Positions 1 through 5,291 of a stretch of 9,062 nucleotides of DNA are shown piece after piece; positions within the stretch are counted from its first letter, which is position 1, and each line of letters starts with the position of its first letter. The stretch comes from Ferruginibacter sp. Lineage in GTDB: Bacteria > Bacteroidota > Bacteroidia > Chitinophagales > Chitinophagaceae. Under the pieces are notes generated by a model, which made no database searches, was not told where the DNA came from, and was given only the letters and a program-made list of their open reading frames with translations. The stretch spans positions 1 through 9,062 of the forward strand of contig JANYFI010000553.1 in the NCBI GenBank assembly GCA_025362765.1, written 5' to 3'. A program made the translations under genes and the position numbers.

Positions 1-592
1 CAACAATTACGCCCTGAATTTCATCTTTTTCATTTCGTGCCCACACTACCGCCACCTGGGCAAAGGGCGCATTGCTGATCCACATTTTAGCGCCATTTAA
101 AATTACATGGTCACCTGCGTCTTTTATATTTGTCAACATGCTGCTGGGGTCGCTGCCATGGTTAGGTTCTGTTAATCCAAAACAACCCAGCCACTCGCCG
201 CTGGCCAGTTTGGGCAAATATTTATTGCGCTGTTCTTCGCTGCCATATTGATAAATCGGAAACATCACCAAACTACCTTGCACACTGGCAGTAGACCTTA
301 CGCCGCTATCGCCTCTTTCAAGCTCCTGCATCATCAAACCATAACTAATATAATCCAGACCGCCGCCGCCGTATTGCTCAGGTACTGTCGGACCAAAGCA
401 ACCCATGTCGCCCAATTGCTTTACAATTTGCTGCGGAAACTCGGCACGTTGTGCATAGTCTTCTATTATCGGGCTGATTTCTTTTTTTACATAGTTGCGT
501 ACACTATCCCTTACCAACTTATGTTCTTCGGTCAATAATTCGTCTACGTTAAAATAATCCGGACTTTGAAAATTGTCTGTTTTAGCTGCCAT
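1..592 (-). CDS. gcdH: acyl-CoA dehydrogenase, probable glutaryl-CoA dehydrogenase (N-terminal part, runs off left edge)
   Basis: The reading frame opens at an ATG at 592 and stays open to the window edge, giving 197 residues; the C-terminal half, including the catalytic glutamate, lies outside. The visible part is the helical N-terminal domain (about residues 15-130) and the start of the beta domain (from about 135), with the FAD-contacting stretch CFGLTEPNHGSDPSSM at 137-152. Residues 103-136 (SVQ.SLVM.PIY.YGSEEQR.KYLP pattern) match the remembered human glutaryl-CoA dehydrogenase closely. The Glu, Arg and Ser that contact the glutaryl carboxylate in the human enzyme have counterparts at E92, R99 and S100, which favours glutaryl-CoA over a fatty acyl-CoA. 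The family is a cytosolic FAD enzyme that oxidises and decarboxylates glutaryl-CoA to crotonyl-CoA in lysine and tryptophan breakdown. A nearby promoter-like box (849-856) would give a long leader with repeats. Family assignment is firm; exact substrate is likely. Confidence 0.88.
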   Translation of the reverse strand, partial: MAAKTDNFQSPDYFNVDELLTEEHKLVRDSVRNYVKKEISPIIEDYAQRAEFPQQIVKQLGDMGCFGPTVPEQYGGGGLDYISYGLMMQELERGDSGVRSTASVQGSLVMFPIYQYGSEEQRNKYLPKLASGEWLGCFGLTEPNHGSDPSSMLTNIKDAGDHVILNGAKMWISNAPFAQVAVVWARNEKDEIQGVIV

Positions 593-601
593 AAAAGAGA
601 A

Positions 602-626
602 GCCCCCTCAATCCCCCAAGGGGGAA
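602..626. repeat. C/G-rich short hairpin repeat just upstream of the dehydrogenase start
   Basis: Positions 612-625 read TCCCCCAAGGGGGA, a perfect 6-bp inverted repeat with a two-base centre, preceded by a second C-run at 603-607. It lies about 20 nt before the dehydrogenase start codon, inside the expected leader. Similar CCCCC-AA-GGGGG words are, from memory, dispersed in intergenic DNA of many Bacteroidota; this could not be checked here. It may be a REP-like element, or it may affect translation of the gene. Confidence 0.5.
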
Positions 627-761
627 TAGCGGAGATTGGTTTGGAGATTATGAAATATTTTTATTGTAACAAGCATTTGTAATTCTGTTGCGCATCGTTG
701 TGTCACTCCCTTGTACCGCATACTTTTATTGAACTTTTACCTAAGCGTAGGATGGAGCGCT

Positions 762-846
762 GATGACACGGATGTAACGGATTTGCACTGATTTTAAATC
801 CGTTTTTAATCCGCCCTATAAGCGTTATCCGTGTTCCAATCCTCCG
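762..846. repeat. nested inverted-repeat block of ACGGAT / ATCCGT words
   Basis: ACGGAT occurs at 768-773 and 777-782, and its complement ATCCG(T) at 798-803, 809-813 and 827-832. AACGGATTT (776-784) pairs perfectly with AAATCCGTT (796-804) across an 11-nt loop, and ACACGGAT (766-773) pairs perfectly with ATCCGTGT (827-834) outside it. The result is a two-level stem-loop. The word composition resembles a dispersed non-coding repeat I remember from Bacteroidota genomes, but copy number cannot be seen from one window. It sits in the predicted leader of the acyl-CoA dehydrogenase. Confidence 0.55.
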
Positions 847-848
847 CA

Positions 849-856
849 CAAAGATA
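849..856 (-). promoter_or_regulatory. Bacteroidota -7 box TATCTTTG for the acyl-CoA dehydrogenase
   Basis: The minus strand reads TATCTTTG, an exact match to the TAnnTTTG -7 consensus of Bacteroidota primary sigma factor promoters. A TTTG lies 15 nt upstream on the same strand, somewhat closer than the usual 17-23 nt, so the -33 element is weak. Transcription from here would give a leader of roughly 250 nt crossing both repeats. Confidence 0.4.
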
Positions 857-866
857 ATATCTGTGG

Positions 867-885
867 CACAACAAAAATGGTTGTG
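867..885. promoter_or_regulatory. dyad CACAAC-N7-GTTGTG between divergent promoter boxes
   Basis: CACAAC at 867-872 and GTTGTG at 880-885 are perfect inverted repeats separated by 7 nt. The dyad lies between the minus-strand -7 box (849-856) and the plus-strand -7 box (888-895), where a dimeric regulator could affect both. Function is inferred from position only. Confidence 0.3.
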
Positions 886-887
886 TT

Positions 888-895
888 TACCTTTG
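888..895 (+). promoter_or_regulatory. Bacteroidota -7 box TACCTTTG upstream of the membrane protein gene
   Basis: TACCTTTG matches TAnnTTTG exactly and lies about 105 nt before the ATG at 1001. No TTG is found 17-23 nt upstream, so the promoter rests on the -7 box alone. Confidence 0.35.
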
Positions 896-1000
896 ATGCA
901 ACATTGTTTAAAAGGTCATGTCTTTTTCATCATTACATATAATTGTGGCCGATGGAAGGACCTTGACTATTTAAATTATTGAACCTGTAAAAAACGAACT

Positions 1001-1476
1001 ATGCTACTCATTAAAAAAATCCGCCTCCTCATCTTATTTTTCGTCATCGCTTTGATTTTAAGCGGGGTTACGGCTTTTCCAGTAGAAACAGAATTACATT
1101 GGTTGTTGAACCATCCGCGCTGGTGCCGGCATTTGCTGAAAATTGGCTGAAGGAAGTGTACACTGCATTGGTAGAAACCAATGCAAAATATCCAATGTTG
1201 GCATATGGTTTTGATTGGTTAGCCTTCGCACATATCGTAATTGCAATGGCCTTTATCGGGCCGCTAAAAGATCCGGTAAAAAATAAATGGGTTATTGACT
1301 GGGCAATACTGGCTTGCTTAGCAATTATTCCGCTGGCATTTATTGTCGCACCTATTCGCCATATTCCCCTTTTTCATATTTTAATTGATTGCAGTTTTGG
1401 GGTAATAGGCTTAATTCCTCTGCTGATTTGCAGAAAATGGATCATCAGGCTTCAAAATCAGATTGCCGCAAGATAG
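1001..1476 (+). pseudogene. small multi-pass membrane protein of unknown function, split by a frameshift
   Basis: An ATG at 1001 begins a hydrophobic segment (about residues 9-27, LLILFFVIALILSGVTAF), but this frame stops at 1148-1150 after 49 codons. The rest lies in the -1 frame, open through the stop at 1474-1476 (125 codons if read from a TTG at 1099). It carries three more hydrophobic helices, around FDWLAFAHIVIAMAFIGPL, WAILACLAIIPLAFIVA and FGVIGLIPLLIC, and the polar motif GPLKDPVKNKWVI. Joined, the pieces give about 158 residues with four helices, resembling a conserved hypothetical membrane family I recall from Bacteroidota. One missing base near 1115-1120 would restore NHP-ALVPAFAENW. 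No classic slippery heptamer is seen there. It could be a decayed gene, a sequencing error, or a shorter protein starting at 1099. Its end overlaps pyrF by 19 nt, tail-to-tail. Function unknown. Confidence 0.62.
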
Positions 1477-2267
1477 CCGGCCATTTCTGTTTGATATTGC
1501 AGCGCAATGGCCCTGGCTTCCGTTGCAAAATCTTCTTTTTCGCCGGCATAGATAATCGCACGGCTGGCATTTACCAGCAAGCCACAATCGTTGTTGAGCC
1601 CATATTTGCTCACTTCCTCCAGGCTACCACCCTGGAAGCCGACTCCGGGCACCAGTAAAAAATGATCCGCAATAATTTTTCGGATATCCGCTAAAATATT
1701 GGCCTTGGTGGCGCCTACAACAAACATCAGGTTACCGGCGTTACCCCATCCGCTCACCTTTTTTAACACTGTTTCGTATAAAAATTCGTCGCCTAATTTT
1801 TGTTGTTCAAAATCCTTGCTGCCTGGGTTGCTTGTTAAGCCCAACACGATGGCCCATTTGTTGTCAAATTCCAGAAATGGCTGCACGCTGTCTTGTCCCA
1901 TATAGGGTGCCACTGTTACAGCATCAAAATGAAGTGTTTCAAAAAATGCTTTGGCATATTGAGTAGAAGTATTTCCTATATCACCCCGTTTGGCATCAGC
2001 AATGGTAAAATGTTTTTTGGGAATATAGTTTACGGTTCTTTCCATAATATCCCAACCCTTTGCGCCCAGCACTTCATAAAATGCAGTATTGATTTTATAT
2101 GCTACGCAAAGGTCCTGTGTTGCGTCAATGATTTGTTTATTGAATTCAAAAATAGCATCGGGATGCGATTGAAGGTGTTTCGGGATTTTATCAAAATCAG
2201 TGTCAAGTCCCACGCAGAGGTATGATTTTTTAAGTTGTATCTGGTTGATTAGTTGTTGTCTTGTCAT
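1458..2267 (-). CDS. pyrF: orotidine-5'-phosphate decarboxylase (type 2)
   Basis: This cytosolic TIM-barrel enzyme converts orotidine 5'-phosphate to UMP, the last step of de novo pyrimidine synthesis. The 269-residue length and sequence fit the longer type 2 PyrF subfamily. Visible signatures are VGLDTD at 19-24 (substrate-binding Asp), AYKIN with K58, and the catalytic DAKRGDIGNT at 91-100 with K93 and D96. The phosphate-binding loop PGVGFQGG follows in the C-terminal third. The start at 2267 gives a typical N-terminus. It is the last gene of the minus-strand cluster, 16 nt after the PaiB-like gene, and its 3' end overlaps the convergent membrane gene by 19 nt. No other pyrimidine gene is in view. 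Confidence 0.95.
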   Translation of the reverse strand: MTRQQLINQIQLKKSYLCVGLDTDFDKIPKHLQSHPDAIFEFNKQIIDATQDLCVAYKINTAFYEVLGAKGWDIMERTVNYIPKKHFTIADAKRGDIGNTSTQYAKAFFETLHFDAVTVAPYMGQDSVQPFLEFDNKWAIVLGLTSNPGSKDFEQQKLGDEFLYETVLKKVSGWGNAGNLMFVVGATKANILADIRKIIADHFLLVPGVGFQGGSLEEVSKYGLNNDCGLLVNASRAIIYAGEKEDFATEARAIALQYQTEMAGYLAAI

Positions 2268-2283
2268 AAATTATTTAAATCGC

Positions 2284-2913
2284 TTATCCTTTATTTGTAG
2301 CATTTATTTTTTCCATTTCTTCAGCAATGAGTCTTGAGTTTTCATCGCCGCGTTTTGTTAATTGCTCCATGATATTAAGCTGTTCACTACTGCTTTTATT
2401 TTGGCTTAATTTAAAAACGTGGTCAATTTTTTCTACCACAATGTTGAAACCAACGATGGCTTTCAACATTTGGCTGATATAGGCTTCTGACATGGTATGA
2501 AAGGCTGCTACCGTTGCAGTACCCTCATATTTATTGGTAACGGATTTGATTGCTTCATACGTGCCTTTATCATCTGTAAAGATGATTTTTCCTTTTGCAT
2601 GCACCGTAATGTAATTCCAGGTAGACGCTGATTGCGGATTATTGTACCAACTTGCACTTACATAGCAATGTGGTCCGGTAAAAATAATAAGCACGTTATC
2701 GTTTTTTACAAATGCCTTGTGATGATCGGTGTTTTTCATCAGGTGACCCGATAAAATAATTTTACCATCTTCTTCTACAACCACTTCTAAAGGAATCTGC
2801 GAGGCAACCGGAAACTGCTCTCCACTACCAGTAATAATTGCGAAGGCATTTTCCTTCATAAAAGCAATTATTTTATCATTGTCTTTTTCTTTAAAATAAG
2901 GAAGATTGTACAT
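2284..2913 (-). CDS. PaiB-like FMN-binding protein (FMN_bind_2 family)
   Basis: The 209-residue protein fits the PaiB/FMN_bind_2 family of flavin-reductase-like split barrels, named after the Bacillus subtilis regulator PaiB. Seen in the sequence are the N-terminal MYNLPYF, PVASQIPL at 35-42, SGHLMKN at 55-61, GPHCYVSASWY at 80-90, TWNYITVHAKG at 98-108, AIVGFNI at 152-158 and the family-ending KLSQNK at 168-173. A charged, probably helical tail of about 35 residues follows. Many such proteins are annotated as transcriptional regulators, but no DNA-binding motif is visible, and a flavin-dependent enzymatic or flavin-sequestering role is equally possible. Its ATG overlaps the kynureninase stop by one base (TAATG), implying translational coupling, so a role connected with kynurenine metabolism is a reasonable but untested inference. 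Confidence 0.87.
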   Translation of the reverse strand: MYNLPYFKEKDNDKIIAFMKENAFAIITGSGEQFPVASQIPLEVVVEEDGKIILSGHLMKNTDHHKAFVKNDNVLIIFTGPHCYVSASWYNNPQSASTWNYITVHAKGKIIFTDDKGTYEAIKSVTNKYEGTATVAAFHTMSEAYISQMLKAIVGFNIVVEKIDHVFKLSQNKSSSEQLNIMEQLTKRGDENSRLIAEEMEKINATNKG

Positions 2914-4187
2914 TAAGCGGCATTTAAAATTTGTTGTAACAATTCGGAAAAAATAAATATTTCTTCGAAGCTGTTGTACAAAGGTACGGGAGCCACTCTT
3001 ATTACATTAGGTTCTCTCCAGTCTGCAAAAATGCCAAAGGGCAACAGCGTATCAAAAACTGCTTTGGCATTTTTATGTACAGAAAAAGAAACCTGGCAGC
3101 CTCTTTCATCCGGATTATATGGCGTAATAATTTTAAATTTTTCTTCAGGCTGGTTGATATAGTTCAGTGCAAAAAAAAGATACTCACTCAATGCTTTGCT
3201 TTTCTGGAGTAAATTGTCAAAACCCGCTGCTGCAAATACGTCGAGGGCTGCTTTGTGTGCAGCGAGTAACATAACCGGGGGCGTGCTCATGGCCCAGCTT
3301 TCGGCGGTAGGGGTGAGTGTAAAAGTATTGCCCATTTTAAAACGGTTGGCAGCATCATTTCCCCACCAGCCTTCCAGCCGTTTCAGGTTGCTGTTACTTA
3401 GATGTTGCTCATGAACAAAAGCTCCTGCCATGGCACCAGGCCCACTGTTTAAATATTTGTAGTTGCACCAGCAGGCAAAATCAACCTGCCAGTCGTGTAA
3501 TTGTAATTTAATATTGCCGGCTGCATGAGCAAGATCAAAACCAGCGTAGGCGCCTGCATTATGCGCTGCCGCTGTAATGGATTTTATATCAAAAACCTGT
3601 CCGGTGTAATAATTAATACCACTGAATAAAACGAGGGCGACACTGTCTTTATGTTCTTCTATTACAGCAGTAATATCTTCTGTAGTAATAAGTTCCGTTC
3701 CCTCTTTTGGAAATACTTCTACTATCGCATCTGCCGGATGAAAGCCATGAAATTTTACCTGCGATTGAAAAGCATATTGATCGGAGGGAAATGCTTTTGC
3801 TTCGCAGATGATTTTATAACGGGTAGCCGTTGGCGGGTAAAAAGCAAGCATCAACAGGTGAAGGTTTACCGTAAGAGAATTCATGGTTACTAGCTCTTCG
3901 TTGTAGGCACCGATGATATCGCATAGCAGCGGCGTTATTTTTTGTTGATAATTCAGCCAGGGATTCTTGCCTAAGAAAAAGCCTTCCACGCCAAAGTTGG
4001 CCCAGTCTTCCATGATGGTCATTACTTCATCCTGCGTGTTTTTTGGCTGCAGACCAAGTGAATTGCCTAAAAAATAAATCGCTCTTTTGCCTTGCAGATA
4101 AGGCGCATAAAATTGTTCCCGGAAATGGCCCAGCGTATCCTGCTTATCCAATGCCTGTGCATACAGCTGGGAAAATTCATGCTGCAT
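2913..4187 (-). CDS. kynU: kynureninase
   Basis: Kynureninase is a cytosolic, homodimeric PLP enzyme of aminotransferase fold type I. It cleaves kynurenine or 3-hydroxykynurenine to alanine plus anthranilate or 3-hydroxyanthranilate. The 424-residue product is standard length. Visible features are YFLGNSLGL (38-46), GFDLAHAAGN with cofactor-pyridine Asp D218, CWCNYKYLNSGPG with Schiff-base lysine K244, the GWWG motif (273-276), and the C-terminal RVAPVPLYN substrate-binding region (397-405). An in-frame ATG at 4238 would add 17 hydrophobic residues and overlap the upstream gene by 41 nt. The ATG at 4187 matches the usual family N-terminus and leaves a 10-nt gap, so I chose it. The gene sits between the phosphodiesterase and the PaiB-like gene, probably in one transcript. 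No other kynurenine-pathway gene adjoins it. Confidence 0.95.
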   Translation of the reverse strand: MQHEFSQLYAQALDKQDTLGHFREQFYAPYLQGKRAIYFLGNSLGLQPKNTQDEVMTIMEDWANFGVEGFFLGKNPWLNYQQKITPLLCDIIGAYNEELVTMNSLTVNLHLLMLAFYPPTATRYKIICEAKAFPSDQYAFQSQVKFHGFHPADAIVEVFPKEGTELITTEDITAVIEEHKDSVALVLFSGINYYTGQVFDIKSITAAAHNAGAYAGFDLAHAAGNIKLQLHDWQVDFACWCNYKYLNSGPGAMAGAFVHEQHLSNSNLKRLEGWWGNDAANRFKMGNTFTLTPTAESWAMSTPPVMLLAAHKAALDVFAAAGFDNLLQKSKALSEYLFFALNYINQPEEKFKIITPYNPDERGCQVSFSVHKNAKAVFDTLLPFGIFADWREPNVIRVAPVPLYNSFEEIFIFSELLQQILNAA

Positions 4188-4197
4188 AAATGATATG

Positions 4198-5136
4198 TTA
4201 TTGATTGAATAAATTAGGATAATCTGAAATAATTCCATCAGTACCCAGGGTCTTTAATTCATTGATCTTTTTTACATCATTTACTGTCCACGGAATTACT
4301 TTTATGTTTTGCTGATGGCATTTTTCAATCAGCGTTTTATTGACCAACGAATTTTCGGGACTGTAAATGGTTGGTACAAAACCAAGGTCATGGATTTGTT
4401 CTTCAAAAGATCTTCTATCAGACCCTTCAATTAGCATGGCCGTTTTCATAAATGGGTAGTGTTGATGCAGGTATTGCAGGCTTCTAAAATCGAATGATTG
4501 AATAATAACTTGTTGTTCCATCTTTTTACCGATGATGATTTCCATCAGCCGGTCTACAAATTCCGGTGGCGCCGGGTGATAAATATTATCCGTGGCTGGT
4601 GTACATTTAGTCTCAATATTGAAAAACGGGTAAGGCCTGTTATGAAGAGTTATATAGGCTTTTACACTGTCAAAAACATCACTCAAGAGTGGCTTTATTG
4701 CAGCCAGTTTTTGCTGTTGCGGAAAATTTGGATGGGGTTTTAATCCTACATCGAATGTTTTGATGGAGTCATAGTCCATCTGGTACATGTTGTAACTGTG
4801 CTCGTCTTTTTCGGCAATAAAACTGCCATCCGGCTTAGTGGTGATGGCGTGATTAAAAAATGGTTCATGACTGAGCAGTATTTTTTTATCCTTACTGAAA
4901 CTGGCATCCATTTCCAAGGTAGTAACGCCAATATCCAGGGCTTTCAGCATGGCTGGTATAGTGTTTTCCGGCATTAATCCACGGCAACCGCGGTGACCTT
5001 CTTTATCAAAAGCAGGTAACACAACTGGCGAAGCTAAAGCCATTTTTTTGTTTTGAGAAGTCATCTTTCTGTTGCACGAAAAGGCAATGAACAATAATAA
5101 AATAAATGGGCTGGCTTTTTTTATTGATGAAATCAT
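4198..5136 (-). CDS. glycerophosphodiester phosphodiesterase family lipoprotein
   Basis: This GDPD-family TIM-barrel enzyme would hydrolyse glycerophosphodiesters to glycerol 3-phosphate and an alcohol. The N-terminus has two lysines, a hydrophobic stretch (10-19) and AFSC with Cys21, a relaxed lipobox, so it is probably an exported lipoprotein in the periplasm or outer membrane. Catalytic signatures are HRGCRGLMPENT (H48, R49, E57), LEMD (E75, D77) and SHEP (H90). The family-typical ends VIPWTVND and GTDGIISDYP are near the C-terminus. At 312 residues it is complete. It is first in the minus-strand cluster, 10 nt before kynureninase. Upstream, TTGACA (5189-5184) and TATAAA (5162-5157) with a 21-nt spacer form a weak promoter-like pair. 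The link to kynurenine metabolism is unclear and co-transcription may be incidental. Substrate is not determined. Confidence 0.9.
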   Translation of the reverse strand: MISSIKKASPFILLLFIAFSCNRKMTSQNKKMALASPVVLPAFDKEGHRGCRGLMPENTIPAMLKALDIGVTTLEMDASFSKDKKILLSHEPFFNHAITTKPDGSFIAEKDEHSYNMYQMDYDSIKTFDVGLKPHPNFPQQQKLAAIKPLLSDVFDSVKAYITLHNRPYPFFNIETKCTPATDNIYHPAPPEFVDRLMEIIIGKKMEQQVIIQSFDFRSLQYLHQHYPFMKTAMLIEGSDRRSFEEQIHDLGFVPTIYSPENSLVNKTLIEKCHQQNIKVIPWTVNDVKKINELKTLGTDGIISDYPNLFNQ

Positions 5137-5196
5137 TTTGAAATGGCAGATTGATTTTTATAGTAAAAATATTGTTACTCAGCTGTCAATGTCGCC

Positions 5197-5273
5197 AAAG
5201 TGTATATAGTGCAGGCGGGCTATCCGTCACGACAGACACTTTACACCACTTTACGACATGGCTTTTTAGCCAT
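5197..5273. repeat. cluster of small direct and inverted repeats between mrp and the phosphodiesterase gene
   Basis: CACTTTAC is repeated at 5237-5244 and 5247-5254 with a 10-nt period. AAAGTGT (5197-5203) is the exact complement of ACACTTT (5236-5242). ATGGCT (5258-5263) and AGCCAT (5268-5273) form a perfect 6-bp hairpin with a TTTT loop on the plus strand. The hairpin lies 19 nt past the mrp stop but has no following U-run on the minus strand, so it is at best a weak terminator. Confidence 0.4.
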
Positions 5274-5291
5274 TACAAAAATCTGTTTATT

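Larger units (their letters stand above)
593..1000. other. 408-nt non-coding divergent intergenic region
   Basis: No credible coding frame is visible between the acyl-CoA dehydrogenase start (592, minus) and the membrane protein start (1001, plus). It contains a CCCCC-AA-GGGGG hairpin repeat (602-626), an unassigned stretch (about 640-760), an inverted-repeat block built on ACGGAT/ATCCGT (762-846), and two divergent promoter-like boxes around a dyad (849-895). The stretch 896-1000 is AT-rich with nothing further recognised. The 96-codon open frame on the plus strand at 248-538 is a shadow of the dehydrogenase and does not extend here. Confidence 0.75.

Noticed and set aside
248..538. 96-codon plus-strand open frame
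   Set aside because: It lies wholly inside the acyl-CoA dehydrogenase on the other strand, and its translation shows no domain.
1001..1150. Programmed -1 frameshifting in the membrane gene
   Set aside because: No X-XXY-YYZ slippery site or downstream stem-loop is evident in the shift region; a simple indel is the more economical explanation.
1893..2225. 110-codon plus-strand open frame with cysteine- and phenylalanine-rich product
   Set aside because: It is antisense to pyrF, whose catalytic motifs are intact; composition is that of a shadow frame.
4188..4238. Upstream in-frame start giving a 441-residue kynureninase
   Set aside because: The extra 17 residues do not resemble family N-termini and would overlap the phosphodiesterase gene by 41 nt; the ATG at 4187 fits both.
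5258..5273. Hairpin ATGGCT-TTTT-AGCCAT as a rho-independent terminator of mrp
   Set aside because: The stem is only 6 bp and no U-run follows on the minus strand, so I kept it as a repeat only.
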